Positions 28,047 through 37,502 of a stretch of 64,000 bases of DNA are shown here, piece by piece. Each line of letters starts with the position of its first letter. Positions within the stretch are counted from its first letter, which is position 1. A model generated the notes under the pieces. That model worked only from the letters and a program-made list of their open reading frames with translations, did not search any database and had not been told where the DNA came from. Origin of the DNA: Bacteroidota bacterium (lineage in GTDB: Bacteria > Bacteroidota > Bacteroidia > JACCXN01); NCBI GenBank assembly GCA_013696965.1, contig JACCXN010000020.1, forward strand, positions 88,400 through 152,399. The letters are read 5' to 3'. Position numbers and translations under genes: made by a program.

Positions 28047-30590
28047 CTACAACTCTCCAAGATTCATACCAATTGTGAAATGAAACTGTCCCTGAGGCTT
28101 TCCGGTAACAGGATTTAATCCTGAATTAGGTGCCTGATCAAAGCCCCAGCCGTAATCAAGACCAAATAAACCGAACATAGGAAGGAATATTCTAACACCC
28201 ACCCCAGCAGATCTTTTCACATCAAAAGGATCAAACTTTTTAAATGTTGTCCATGTATTTCCAGCCTCAGCAAAACCAAGAGCATAAACAGTGGCACTTG
28301 GATTCAGGGAAATAGGGTATCTTAATTCCATTGTGTATTTGCTAATGATTGTACCCCCGGTTCTAGGGGAAAGGTCTTGTTCTTCATAACCTCTTAATGC
28401 GATAATCTCCCTTCCATCAAGAGCAAATCCGGTTAATCCACTACCCCCAAGGTAAAATCGTTCAAAAGGAGCAGAACCTATCTGGTCGTTGTAATGACCA
28501 AGGAAACCAAAACCAGCCTTAGTATTCAAAACCAGCTTAGGAGCAAGTTCGGTAAACCAGGATGTTGTAAATTTCCATTTATGGTATTCCGCCCATTTGT
28601 ACCTTTCTTCAGCAGACAGGGTAGAATAGTCAATGGGACCACCAGCTGAATCCCTTGCAAACAATGAGTATGGAGGCGTTAACTGTAATGAAAATGATGT
28701 TTGTGAACCTCTTCTTGGATAAATCGGCTGATCAATGGAATTTCTTTGAAGAACAACTTTAAAACTCAGGTTATTGGATGTTCCGTTACTAAAAATAAAT
28801 TGCTGCCAGTTATTCATAGTATAATGCTGATAGGTAAGTTCACGATAAAGGGTGAAAAAATCATCAGGCCACTGGAGGCGACTTCCCAAACCAACTGAAA
28901 CACCGGAAATGGTAATACCTTGTCTTAAAACGTTAGGTATTTTCTCTCCGTCAGTTTTTATAAAACGTGTCTGACCATTGGATTGTATGGAGTGGTAAGC
29001 GCTAACAGATAATGCATTAGGCTTTCTTCCACCAAGCCAAGGCTCAGTAAATGAAGCATTGTAGGATTGAAACCACAATCCATTGGTTTGCCCTCTTAGG
29101 CTAAGCTTTTGCCCGTCACCAGAGGGAAGTGGTCTCCAGGCATTTTTATTGAAAATATTTCTTGCAGAAAAGTTATTAAAAGAAACACCAAGTGTACCTA
29201 CAACGCGCCCTGCACCCCAGCCTCCTGATAGTTCTATTTGATCAGATGGTTTCTCCTCCACAACATATTCAATATCAACGGTACCTTCTGCAGGATTTGG
29301 TGTTGGATTTACCCCAAGTGATTCCGGATTGAAATACCCCAGCTGAGAGAGTTCTCTTTGTGATCTTATTACATCGGCTCTGCTAAATAACTGTCCTGGC
29401 TTTGTCCTGATTTCACGCATGATAACATGATCATTGGTTTTGGTATTACCAACCACAGTAACTTTATTGATAGTAGCCTGTTTCCCTTCATAAATTCTCA
29501 TTTCAATATCAATGGAATCTCCCTCAACCATCACTTCTACTGGTGTTACAGAGAAAAACAAATAACCATCATCCATATATAGCGAAGTAATATCTCTTCC
29601 ATTTGGATTCATGTACAACCTAGACTCAAGAACGGATTGGTCAAAAATATCTCCTTTTTTTATTCCAAGTATTGCATCAAGGGCCTTATTGCTGTATTTA
29701 GTATTTCCCATCCAAACAATGTTTCTAAAATAGTATTGATTACCCTCGCTGATGGTTAGTTCAATATTTAGTAGTTTATCACTTACCCTGTATACAGTAT
29801 CTTTAGTAAATTGAGCATCACGATATCCTTTAGCATTGTATTTAGCAATTACTTTCAATAAATCCTTTTCCAGGTTTTCTTCAAGAAACTTTGAGGTTTT
29901 TAAAATGTTATACCAGCGTTTTTGCTTTGTGTCTTTTAGGTTCCTTCTGATTTTATTATCGGTAAAAGCTTCATTACCATGAATTATAATTTCACCAATT
30001 TTAACTTTGTTGTTTTTTTCCACATCAATTATAAGAATAACATTGTTTTTCAGGGTTGTATCCGTTACCTCCTGAATATTAACTTCTACATTGTAAAAGC
30101 CTTTTTCAACAAAATATTCTTTAACTGTATTCTTTGTTGTTGCTAGCAAATTAGGTGTAACCACATTGCCTTTTATGAGTTTAATTTTTTCTCTTAAATT
30201 ATCCGCTTCCGTTTTTCTTACGCCCTTAAAAGAGAATTTAGAAAGCCGTGGCCTTTCTTCGAGTTCAATTTCAAGAAAAATAATATTGTTTTGAATATTG
30301 GTTGCACTTATTTTAACATCAGAGAAAAGACCTTGCTCCCATAAGGTTTCAATTGCAATTGCTGTTTTTTCACCGGGGATAGATATTTTCTCACCTACTA
30401 CTAATCCTGAAAGTAAAATGAGAACATTTTTATCCAAATGTTCCACTCCCTTAATGGTTATACCACCAATTTCGTATTCTTGAGGGTTTTCGTAATTAAT
30501 ATCCTCATAATCCCCTAAAGGCAACTGCGCAAAAGCCCCGGAAACCAGGACAAGGAATAAAAAAATAATAGTAAATATGCTCTTATGCAT
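28047..30590 (-). CDS. bamA: Outer membrane protein assembly factor BamA
   Basis: An 847-aa protein with a signal peptide ending near SGAFA. Several POTRA domains follow (starts such as YEIGGITIKGVEHLDKNV and KIGEIIIHGNEAF and NKVTVVGNTKTND), then the C-terminal 16-strand barrel from about residue 430. The barrel has the conserved loop RGYEEQDLSPRTGG (VRGF-like) and a closing strand ending FHFTIGMNLGEL. It inserts beta-barrel proteins in the outer membrane. It follows uppS by 25 bases and leads the two Skp genes, the usual Bacteroidetes order. Confidence 0.96.
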   Translation of the reverse strand: MHKSIFTIIFLFLVLVSGAFAQLPLGDYEDINYENPQEYEIGGITIKGVEHLDKNVLILLSGLVVGEKISIPGEKTAIAIETLWEQGLFSDVKISATNIQNNIIFLEIELEERPRLSKFSFKGVRKTEADNLREKIKLIKGNVVTPNLLATTKNTVKEYFVEKGFYNVEVNIQEVTDTTLKNNVILIIDVEKNNKVKIGEIIIHGNEAFTDNKIRRNLKDTKQKRWYNILKTSKFLEENLEKDLLKVIAKYNAKGYRDAQFTKDTVYRVSDKLLNIELTISEGNQYYFRNIVWMGNTKYSNKALDAILGIKKGDIFDQSVLESRLYMNPNGRDITSLYMDDGYLFFSVTPVEVMVEGDSIDIEMRIYEGKQATINKVTVVGNTKTNDHVIMREIRTKPGQLFSRADVIRSQRELSQLGYFNPESLGVNPTPNPAEGTVDIEYVVEEKPSDQIELSGGWGAGRVVGTLGVSFNNFSARNIFNKNAWRPLPSGDGQKLSLRGQTNGLWFQSYNASFTEPWLGGRKPNALSVSAYHSIQSNGQTRFIKTDGEKIPNVLRQGITISGVSVGLGSRLQWPDDFFTLYRELTYQHYTMNNWQQFIFSNGTSNNLSFKVVLQRNSIDQPIYPRRGSQTSFSLQLTPPYSLFARDSAGGPIDYSTLSAEERYKWAEYHKWKFTTSWFTELAPKLVLNTKAGFGFLGHYNDQIGSAPFERFYLGGSGLTGFALDGREIIALRGYEEQDLSPRTGGTIISKYTMELRYPISLNPSATVYALGFAEAGNTWTTFKKFDPFDVKRSAGVGVRIFLPMFGLFGLDYGWGFDQAPNSGLNPVTGKPQGQFHFTIGMNLGEL

Positions 30591-30615
30591 TTGAAAATTT
30601 TTGTGTAAATTTAAA

Positions 30616-31374
30616 TTAAACTTTTTGTGAATTGCTTTTTATTTGTTCACTTGTTTTACCGAATCTTCTTTCTCGCTTTTGAAAATCAGCAATAGCAAGC
30701 AAAAAATCATTTTTCCTGAAATCTGGCCATAATTTTTGTGTAAAATATAATTCGGAGTAAGATATCTGCCACATTAAAAAATTACTGATCCTTAATTCTC
30801 CGCTTGTTCTAATTAAAAGTTCAGGATCTGGTATTCCTGCAGTACATAGATGTTTATTAATTATATCCTCGCTAATGTCTTCAGGGCTTAATTCTCCTGT
30901 TTGCACCTTGGCAGTGATTTTTTTAACTGCTTGTGTAATTTCCCATCTTGAACTATAACTTAGAGCAAGCACAAGAGTCATTTGAGTATTTGAGGCGGTT
31001 TTTTCCATGGCATCATTCAGTTCTTTAAAACATTTTGAAGGGAGACTACTTAAATCACCTATTGCCATTAACCTTATATTGTTTTTCATTAAAGTAGCCG
31101 TTTCTTTATTAATTGTAGAAATCAGCAACTCCATTAAAGCATTTACTTCAAATTTAGGCCGATTCCAGTTTTCTGTGGAAAAGGCATATAAAGTTAAATA
31201 TTTAACACCAATTTCTGCAGCAGTTTCCACAGTTTCTTTCACAGAGCCAACACCGTTAGAATGGCCAAACATTCTTAATTTTCCTTTTTGTTTGGCCCAT
31301 CGTCCATTTCCATCCATGATAATTGCAACATGAACAGGAATATTTTCTTCTCTTGTTTTTTCTTTAAAAGTCAT
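30616..31374 (-). CDS. uppS: Undecaprenyl diphosphate synthase (cis-prenyltransferase)
   Basis: A 252-aa enzyme. The signature HVAIIMDGNGRWAK holds catalytic D21; YLTLYAFSTENWNRP and the C-terminal PDLLIRTSGE-like block (PELLIRTSGELRISNFLMWQ) match the family. It builds the C55 lipid carrier used for peptidoglycan and for the polyprenyl-phosphate sugars needed by the glycosyltransferases in the first 17 kb. It lies between the DUF6089 gene (38 bases upstream) and bamA. Confidence 0.97.
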   Translation of the reverse strand: MTFKEKTREENIPVHVAIIMDGNGRWAKQKGKLRMFGHSNGVGSVKETVETAAEIGVKYLTLYAFSTENWNRPKFEVNALMELLISTINKETATLMKNNIRLMAIGDLSSLPSKCFKELNDAMEKTASNTQMTLVLALSYSSRWEITQAVKKITAKVQTGELSPEDISEDIINKHLCTAGIPDPELLIRTSGELRISNFLMWQISYSELYFTQKLWPDFRKNDFLLAIADFQKRERRFGKTSEQIKSNSQKV

Positions 31375-31412
31375 TTCTCAATTTATAGAACTGCCGCAAA
31401 AGTAATTTATTA

Positions 31413-32150
31413 TTATTTGTAAGCAGGACATTTTGCTATTTTAGGTCCAATTTTATATGTTAACATAATTCCAGCCAGGGAATACCAGTCTTTTGTTTTT
31501 GAATTTCCTCTCTGCAAACCCGAATTTGGGTAAGTAGTACTAACATCATCTAAATAATCGGTGGATGTTTTTCGAAAACCCCATTCAATACCTAAACCAA
31601 CACGATTAGCCAGGGAGATTTTAAGTCCTATTCCAAAAGGAAAAGCAAGTTGGGTTAATGCATATGCACTTTTTCCTGGTGAAGCACCTTGTCCTTCGGT
31701 AGACATTGGCCTTAGATCAACCAATGTATTGTTGATATATGCCTGTGGATTGAATCTAAAAACAGAAATTCCGGCAAAAATGTAAGGTGAAAAAGGATAG
31801 TTAGGATCTCCCAAGTCATAGGGAAGAAAATTAAATTCAATTTGCCCGGAGAGTTCAATAATCTTTGTCCGGAAGTTAAGATTACGTGCTCTTTGAACAG
31901 GATTATTGCTGTCGCTGTCATAAGCCTCTAGATTTCCATAGACAAGATTTGATTTTAAAGCATACCTTGGATTAAGAAGCTTTCGGTAAATAAGGCCAAA
32001 TGCGGGTTTTGTTCTGTAGAACAACTTATTGGGGTTTAAATCACCCATATAAAATGAACCACCACCAAAAACCCCTAATTCTGATCCTTGTGAAAATCCT
32101 GTTAATACAGTAGCAAAAATAAAAAAAAGCAAGAAACTTAATCTTTTCAT
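31413..32150 (-). CDS. DUF6089 outer membrane beta-barrel protein
   Basis: A 245-aa protein with a signal peptide ending ATVLTGFS. Early mature sequence SELGVFGGGSFYMGDLNPN, the alternating beta pattern and the position between nadK and uppS fit the Bacteroidetes DUF6089 family of small outer-membrane barrels. The function is unknown; conserved linkage to bamA and uppS suggests an envelope role. Confidence 0.85.
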   Translation of the reverse strand: MKRLSFLLFFIFATVLTGFSQGSELGVFGGGSFYMGDLNPNKLFYRTKPAFGLIYRKLLNPRYALKSNLVYGNLEAYDSDSNNPVQRARNLNFRTKIIELSGQIEFNFLPYDLGDPNYPFSPYIFAGISVFRFNPQAYINNTLVDLRPMSTEGQGASPGKSAYALTQLAFPFGIGLKISLANRVGLGIEWGFRKTSTDYLDDVSTTYPNSGLQRGNSKTKDWYSLAGIMLTYKIGPKIAKCPAYK

Positions 32151-32266
32151 TAATGGTTTTTAAGTTTAAAAAAACTTAGGCAAAATTAATACCGTAGTAA
32201 CGGAAAAAGGAAAAGTTAATTATATCAGAACAAAAGGGGTGTGAGAACAGCATTAAAACAGGAATA

Positions 32267-33145
32267 TTAATTTCTCAGGTCAAGCCCCCACATGAGCTTA
32301 TTGCGTAGAGTTGTCAAAAAATCATGTCCTGAGAGTCTGATTAAATTAACCTTGAATTTTTCTTCGCTAATGGTAAGTTCTTCGGTAGAATTAACTGTTT
32401 CAGTTCTTGAATCAAGGGCAACAAGATATTTCTTGCTCCTGCCTTCGAATTTCAGGGTAATGGTATTGTTGGCAGGCAACACTATTGGCCGAACATTTAG
32501 GTTATGAGGGGCAATAGGAGTAATAATAAAATTTTCAGAGCCCGGAATAATGATAGGCCCTCCGCAACTTAAAGAATATGCGGTTGATCCTGTAGGGGTG
32601 GAAACTATTAATCCATCGGCCCAATAGGAGTTCAGGTAATTCCCGTTGATATAGGCATGAATGGTCATCATGGAAGCTGAATCTTTTTTATGAATGGTAA
32701 GTTCATTCAGGGCAAAATTCAAATTTCCAAATAAATTGCTTTTTGTTTGCAGTCTTAGCAGGTTTCTTTCATCCAAAGTATACTCTTTGTTTATCAAAGC
32801 ATTAATTGCTGTTTCCGTTTCATTCATGGATACTGTAGATAAAAAACCAAGCCTTCCGGTATTAAAACCAATAACAGGCACTTTTGAATCTCTTATAAAA
32901 GTTACGGTGTCCAACAAAGTTCCATCTCCACCTATACTCAAAATGAAATCAATTTCTGTGGTAATTTGAGTATAATGGTTAAAAGTTGCGTAGTTGGGAA
33001 TATTCTTTATTTTTTCTTTTAGAAAATCATTGAACTTTTCAAACACAACTAATTCTACTCCTTTTTTTTCGAGTATATTGAAAATAAACTGAATAGCCTG
33101 ATCGTACTTTTCATTGAACTCTCTTCCGTATATGGCAATTCTCAT
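32267..33145 (-). CDS. nadK: NAD kinase
   Basis: A 292-aa enzyme that phosphorylates NAD to NADP. The GGDGTLLD motif (catalytic Asp), NTGRLGFL, the LNELTIHKKDSASM strand and STPTGSTAYSLSCGGPII block are all present and in order. Length is normal. It starts nine bases after the stop of the BamA/TamA-like gene and is separated from the DUF6089 gene by 116 bases, so an internal promoter is possible there. Confidence 0.97.
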   Translation of the reverse strand: MRIAIYGREFNEKYDQAIQFIFNILEKKGVELVVFEKFNDFLKEKIKNIPNYATFNHYTQITTEIDFILSIGGDGTLLDTVTFIRDSKVPVIGFNTGRLGFLSTVSMNETETAINALINKEYTLDERNLLRLQTKSNLFGNLNFALNELTIHKKDSASMMTIHAYINGNYLNSYWADGLIVSTPTGSTAYSLSCGGPIIIPGSENFIITPIAPHNLNVRPIVLPANNTITLKFEGRSKKYLVALDSRTETVNSTEELTISEEKFKVNLIRLSGHDFLTTLRNKLMWGLDLRN

Positions 33146-33154
33146 CCTGGTAAA

Positions 33155-34612
33155 TTATAATGCAGCAGCAAAATTGATAAAAAAACCTCGTTCTCCCAAC
33201 TTATTGAAGGAATATTCTAACCGAAGCACCTGATCGTAATACGTTACCCAATCTAATCCCAGCCCATAACCAAAAAGTGCCTGATTGGAAAGAGGATTGT
33301 GCTGAAAGTACAGTTTGTCCTGCACATAACCAGCATCGGCAAACAAATTAAGGTAAATTGCATAATGAAATGCACTGAATTTTTTACTTTTAATAAAATC
33401 AAAATTTTTAACCACCGGTTTTACGAGCTGATATTTAATGTTAGTTCTTGCCATGGCCCAACTTTGCCCGTCAATTACATAATATTCATAGCCCCTAACC
33501 TGTTCATCATAATAACCCAATCCACGCTGAACATAATAAGGCTGGTTATCGGTAATAGAAAATTTGCTTTTACCTGAGGCTGCAAAATAAAATACATCGC
33601 TTATTTTCCAGAACTTTTTTAAAGCACCGGTAAAAAAAACAACATCTTCGGAACCAGGAAGCATACTGTTTCCAATTTTCACAGCTTCAATATCAAAATA
33701 ATAACCCTTTAAAGCGTAAGGCTTAAAATCTCTTCTATCCCTTTTAAATTTATAGGAAAGGGTAAAAAAGCGCGTTTCTGTAAGATTATCAGTAAAATAA
33801 TCATCTGAGATTATTGTAAGTGAATCATCAATAAAGGCGGCATTGTATTTTAGGTAAACCGAATTGCTGTTATAGATTCGTCCTCTGTAGGTTAGCATTA
33901 ATTTGGCATAAAATTCCTCACGAGCAACACTACCGGGTTCAGAAAAGAATACTCTTTTATTTTCAATAGTTTTATACGCAATTTCGTGGTTTTGAAAATA
34001 GCTTAAGGTCGCCTCCATGCCCAAAGTCTGCTTCTGATTTAAATAGGGAATGCTGTATTGGACTGCATATTGATTGGTATAACCTGTTTGAACCTTAAAT
34101 CTGAGGGTTTCTTTCCTTCCCCGGAAATTTCCGCGCTCCACATACAACCCGTAATTTACTCTTTTGAAATCTCTGGTAAGCCACCAGGTATTAAAATTTG
34201 TTTCAGCAAGTTCTACAATTGGAATTGGCCAGGTGTACCATCTCTCAATAAGATCGATCCGAACTTTTAGTAAATCACCATCAATTTCAGGAACAATGGT
34301 AACGAAATTAAAAAGACCTGTATTTAATAAGTTTTGTCTTGCCCTGATTAAATTAGTACTCAACATTCCCTTTTCAATTGTATCTCCAAGTGAAAAGGGA
34401 ATTTCGCGTAAAACTATTCGTTCACGTGTTATTTTATTTCCAAGAATTATTATTTCTGATACGCTAAGAGAAGACTTGTTTTTTACTGTGTCCAGAAGTT
34501 CAATTCCAGGTGCCTTAATGGAATCGGAATTAATAGAATTTTCTTGTCCGAAAATTGAAGTAAACAGAACTGCAGAAAAAACAAACAGTATAAAAAGCAG
34601 CCTTTGGAGCAC
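33155..34612 (-). CDS. BamA/TamA-like outer membrane protein with one POTRA domain
   Basis: A 485-aa protein. After a signal peptide ending near LFTSIFG there is a single POTRA-like domain (about residues 50 to 125, SEIIILGNKITRERIVLREI with RARQNLLNTGLFNFV), followed directly by a 350-residue beta-barrel with Omp85-type strands. The closing strand ends GFFINFAAAL. It is too short to be BamA, which is encoded nearby, and has fewer POTRA units than TamA. Its partner is unknown. The start lies two bases after the stop of the CBS gene and the stop nine bases before nadK, so it is firmly in the operon. Confidence 0.85.
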   Translation of the reverse strand: MLQRLLFILFVFSAVLFTSIFGQENSINSDSIKAPGIELLDTVKNKSSLSVSEIIILGNKITRERIVLREIPFSLGDTIEKGMLSTNLIRARQNLLNTGLFNFVTIVPEIDGDLLKVRIDLIERWYTWPIPIVELAETNFNTWWLTRDFKRVNYGLYVERGNFRGRKETLRFKVQTGYTNQYAVQYSIPYLNQKQTLGMEATLSYFQNHEIAYKTIENKRVFFSEPGSVAREEFYAKLMLTYRGRIYNSNSVYLKYNAAFIDDSLTIISDDYFTDNLTETRFFTLSYKFKRDRRDFKPYALKGYYFDIEAVKIGNSMLPGSEDVVFFTGALKKFWKISDVFYFAASGKSKFSITDNQPYYVQRGLGYYDEQVRGYEYYVIDGQSWAMARTNIKYQLVKPVVKNFDFIKSKKFSAFHYAIYLNLFADAGYVQDKLYFQHNPLSNQALFGYGLGLDWVTYYDQVLRLEYSFNKLGERGFFINFAAAL

Positions 34613-34614
34613 TT

Positions 34615-35280
34615 TTATACGTTCAGGTAGTTCATAAAAGAATCATAACGGTCTTTCATTTCATCGATAAATTCACTTTGGTGGAAGGAAGCCTGAATTG
34701 TATAATTATACCTTATAAAGGTTTGCAAAATAGCAGAAAGATCTGTCCGGTTTATTTTCAATGTAACTTCTAACTTATTTGAATCGACAGAAGAAGTAAT
34801 ATAACTGCTTAAAATTTTACCATCATTACCCTCTACAATTCTTGCTATTTCGCTAAGGGTAAAATCATTAGGATTCATTTCCAAAACTACAATTCCCCCA
34901 GGATCCTTAATAGCAGACATTTCGGCAAAAGATTTAATTAACTGGTTCATGGAAATGGTCCCCAAAAAACGATTATCCTTATCAAGTACCGGTAACAAAG
35001 TAAGATTTAATTTGTAAATTAATTTAATTACCTCATAAATATGCTCATTTTCATATACAAAAGGTCTTGAAAGTGATAAGTTATGCGTACCAATTGCCTC
35101 TTCTGGGGCATTCATGTCTAAAATATCGGCATCGGAAATCATACCCAAAAAATCAACATTATTGACTATAGGCATGTGAGAAACCTTAAACTCTTCCATC
35201 CATGTAAGAGCTTTAAGCCCTGTATCGGAGGTTTTAAGCGGTGGAATATCGTGGGTTATTAAGTTTTTAGCAAGCATCAA
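34615..35280 (-). CDS. CBS-domain protein with C-terminal ACT-like region
   Basis: A 221-aa protein. Two CBS motifs (about residues 1 to 60 and 70 to 130; HMPIVNNVDFLGMISDADIL and LLPVLDKDNRFLGTISMNQL) form an adenosine-nucleotide-binding pair. The last 80 residues look like an ACT-type or regulatory domain (IVVLEMNPNDFTLSEIARI). It is probably a sensor that responds to AMP/ATP or SAM. It heads the nadK-bamA run and is divergent from pdxJ. The first codons could be MM or M; the start is otherwise fixed by the frame. Confidence 0.85.
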   Translation of the reverse strand: MMLAKNLITHDIPPLKTSDTGLKALTWMEEFKVSHMPIVNNVDFLGMISDADILDMNAPEEAIGTHNLSLSRPFVYENEHIYEVIKLIYKLNLTLLPVLDKDNRFLGTISMNQLIKSFAEMSAIKDPGGIVVLEMNPNDFTLSEIARIVEGNDGKILSSYITSSVDSNKLEVTLKINRTDLSAILQTFIRYNYTIQASFHQSEFIDEMKDRYDSFMNYLNV

Positions 35281-35380
35281 TTAGGGTATAAAATGAAAAG
35301 CCAAGAAACAAGCATTGTTTTTCTTTAAATTATTTTTAACGTTAACAGCATAGTTTATATTACAAAAATACTATTTTTTT

Positions 35381-35388
35381 TAGCTTTG
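35381..35388 (+). promoter_or_regulatory. -7 box (TAGCTTTG) before pdxJ
   Basis: TAGCTTTG fits TAnnTTTG and lies 17 bases before the second ATG (35406) and 8 before the first (35397). This supports the later start, which also matches the family N-terminus. No TTG is found 17-23 bases upstream. Confidence 0.45.
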
Positions 35389-35405
35389 CAGAATATATGT
35401 ATATT

Positions 35406-36128
35406 ATGACTAAACTGAGTGTAAATATTAATAAAATAGCGACTTTAAGAAATTCAAGGGGAGGCAATTATCCGAATGTTTTAAAAGTAGCAGTTGATTG
35501 CGAACAATTTGGAGCTCAAGGAATAACTGTTCATCCTCGTCCGGATGAGCGACATATACGATACCAGGATGTACTGGATTTAAAACCCCTGGTAAAAACC
35601 GAATTTAATGTTGAGGGCTATCCTTCAAAAGATTTCATGGATCTTGTATTAAAGGTAAAACCTGTGCAGGTTACCTTGGTTCCTGATCCTCCAGAAGCAC
35701 TAACTTCAAATGCTGGTTGGAATACTGTGAAACACAAGGATTTTTTAAAAGAAATAATAAGCGAATTAAAAAACAAGGGAATACGAACTTCCATTTTCAT
35801 TGATACTGATTTAAGCAATATAAATAATGCATCACTAACTGGAACCGATCGTATTGAACTGTATACAGAAGCCTATGCCAAGGATTTTGCCAATGATCCT
35901 TCAAAAGCCATTTCACCCTATATTATCGCTGCCAGAAATGCCATTGAAGATGGATTGGGAATAAATGCGGGACATGATTTGAATTTAAAAAACCTTAATT
36001 ATTTCGCAAGTAATATACCTGGTCTTCTTGAAGTATCAATTGGCCATGCACTAATTTGCGATTCCTTATATTTGGGCCTTGAAAACACCATACAATTGTA
36101 TTTAAGGCAGTTAATTGTAAAATCTTAA
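35406..36128 (+). CDS. pdxJ: Pyridoxine 5'-phosphate synthase
   Basis: A 240-aa TIM-barrel enzyme counted from ATG 35406. It starts [19 protein letters not shown], and it has [13 protein letters not shown] (His and Arg ligands), and [15 protein letters not shown], the phosphate-binding end. It condenses 3-amino-2-oxopropyl phosphate with 1-deoxyxylulose 5-phosphate in vitamin B6 synthesis. The family N-terminus favours 35406 over the upstream ATG 35397. The esterase gene follows after 75 bases and is likely co-transcribed. Confidence 0.96.
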   Translation: MTKLSVNINKIATLRNSRGGNYPNVLKVAVDCEQFGAQGITVHPRPDERHIRYQDVLDLKPLVKTEFNVEGYPSKDFMDLVLKVKPVQVTLVPDPPEALTSNAGWNTVKHKDFLKEIISELKNKGIRTSIFIDTDLSNINNASLTGTDRIELYTEAYAKDFANDPSKAISPYIIAARNAIEDGLGINAGHDLNLKNLNYFASNIPGLLEVSIGHALICDSLYLGLENTIQLYLRQLIVKS

Positions 36129-36203
36129 TTTATAGCAACGCATGCTATTTGAGGTTAATAAAATTAAAGCCAAAGCATTGCTAAACTCCTATACTATTAT
36201 AGA

Positions 36204-36986
36204 ATGAAACTAAATTTCAAAAAACTTGGAAGCGGAAAGCCACTAATTATACTTCATGGGCTTTTTGGCTCTTTGGATAACTGGCAAACCATTGGAAAAC
36301 AATTTGCCGAAAAATTTACAGTATATCTTGTTGACCAAAGAAATCACGGGCAATCGCCTCATAATGTTGCATGGGATTACCAGGTAATGGTTGATGATTT
36401 GGATGATTTGATACACGATGAAAATATCCAAAAGCCAATTTTAATCGGACATTCCATGGGAGGAAAAACTGCTATGCTTTATGCGAATCAAAAACCAGAA
36501 AAAATAGCAGGGTTGGTTGTGGTAGACATAGCTCCAAAACAATACGATCCACATCATGAACATATTTTAAAAGCACTCAATGCAGTTGATTTGGATAAAA
36601 TAACAACCCGCAAGGAAGCAGAGGATATCCTTTCAGATTATATTAAGGATTCAGGAACAAAACAATTTTTATTGAAAAGCCTTTATTGGAATGATCTGGA
36701 AAACAAAAAACTTGACTGGAGGTTTAATCGTAAGGTGATAAGCGAAAACATAGCAACAGCAGGACTAGGAATTCAATTCCATAAGCCTTTAACTGGCTTT
36801 GCTGTGTTATTTATTGCTGGAGGAAAATCAGATTATATTACTGAAAAGGATCATGATTTCATAAAAAAGATGTTTCCTGAAGCGGAAATAAAAACGATAG
36901 AAAATGCAGGTCATTGGGTCCATGCAGAGGCTCCTGTTGATTTTTATTCTATTGTGTTTGAATTTATTGAGTCAAGGGTTAAGTAA
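36204..36986 (+). CDS. Alpha/beta hydrolase (YbfF-like esterase)
   Basis: A 260-aa protein. It shows the oxyanion segment LHGLFGSLDNW, the LVDQRNHGQSPH block, the nucleophile elbow GHSMGG, a late catalytic His in NAGHWVHAE, and an Asp before it in the FIAGGKSDYI region. These match the YbfF group of small esterases. The physiological substrate is unknown. It follows pdxJ on the same strand and is followed by a terminator-like hairpin. Confidence 0.9.
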   Translation: MKLNFKKLGSGKPLIILHGLFGSLDNWQTIGKQFAEKFTVYLVDQRNHGQSPHNVAWDYQVMVDDLDDLIHDENIQKPILIGHSMGGKTAMLYANQKPEKIAGLVVVDIAPKQYDPHHEHILKALNAVDLDKITTRKEAEDILSDYIKDSGTKQFLLKSLYWNDLENKKLDWRFNRKVISENIATAGLGIQFHKPLTGFAVLFIAGGKSDYITEKDHDFIKKMFPEAEIKTIENAGHWVHAEAPVDFYSIVFEFIESRVK

Positions 36987-37032
36987 TTCTTTGTTACTGC
37001 TGTCGGGTTAGATTCCTCGCTACGCTACAACA

Positions 37033-37070
37033 GAGGACGAACCGATATTTTTTCGGTTTTGTCCTCTTTT
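37033..37070 (+). terminator. Hairpin with T-tail after the esterase gene
   Basis: The arms GAGGACGAACCGA (37033-37045) and TCGGTTTTGTCCTC (37053-37066) pair with one bulge and are followed by TTTT. It lies 46 bases after the stop of the esterase gene. It separates that gene from the accessory island. Confidence 0.6.
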
Positions 37071-37126
37071 AGCATCTGGCAAATTCTATGAAATAGAGTT
37101 AGTTGCAAGAAAAAAATCATTGACCT

Positions 37127-37290
37127 TTCTTGGTTAGATATTCACGTTTTTCAGGGAGGTATAAAATACCAGTAGGAAATAGCAGGTTTTGAATGCCTTT
37201 TTTTATACCATATTCTCCATTTTCCCAATATTTAGGCAAGTTTTCAAAAAGAAGAAGCGAATAAGGCAGCATAGCAAATAATACTCCCCC
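37127..37290 (-). pseudogene. Decayed C-terminal fragment of a serine recombinase (tentative)
   Basis: On the minus strand a frame without stops encodes about 52 codons: LPKYWENGEY, then GIQNLLFPTGILYLPEKREYLT, then a stop. The segment has the shape of the C-terminal block of large serine recombinases of Bacteroidetes (QxLLFPEGIxYxxxxxxYRT). No catalytic domain lies upstream, so it is a remnant. It would mark an old integration next to the toxin-antitoxin pair. Confidence 0.5.
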
Positions 37291-37352
37291 AAAAAAAAGG
37301 CACTCAAAAAGCGTCTTTTTTTTGCTATATCCCCCCCCTGTTTTTTAGGGTT

Positions 37353-37374
37353 TAAATAAACGGACGTTTATTTA
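37353..37374. promoter_or_regulatory. Candidate operator: perfect palindrome upstream of the toxin-antitoxin pair
   Basis: Ten-base arms TAAATAAACG and CGTTTATTTA enclose a GA centre. It lies 128 bases before the antitoxin start. Antitoxins with an N-terminal DNA-binding domain usually repress their own operon from such a site. A -7 box TACATTTG follows at 37448-37455. Confidence 0.5.
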
Positions 37375-37447
37375 ATTTACCGTATTTATCAAATATCATA
37401 TGTTAAAAACAGTTATCTTTAAAAAAATTATCAATTTCTTTTGGTCT

Positions 37448-37492
37448 TACATTTGCCGTTTTAAGGGTATTAATAAAATTATCAGAAGGAGG
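37448..37492 (+). promoter_or_regulatory. -7 box and strong Shine-Dalgarno site of the antitoxin gene
   Basis: TACATTTG (37448-37455) fits TAnnTTTG. AAGGAGG at 37486-37492 is a full Shine-Dalgarno sequence ten bases before ATG 37503. Such strong sites are rare in this window, where most genes have none, so this is a mild sign of foreign origin. Confidence 0.5.
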
Positions 37493-37502
37493 CTGTTCCT
37501 AA

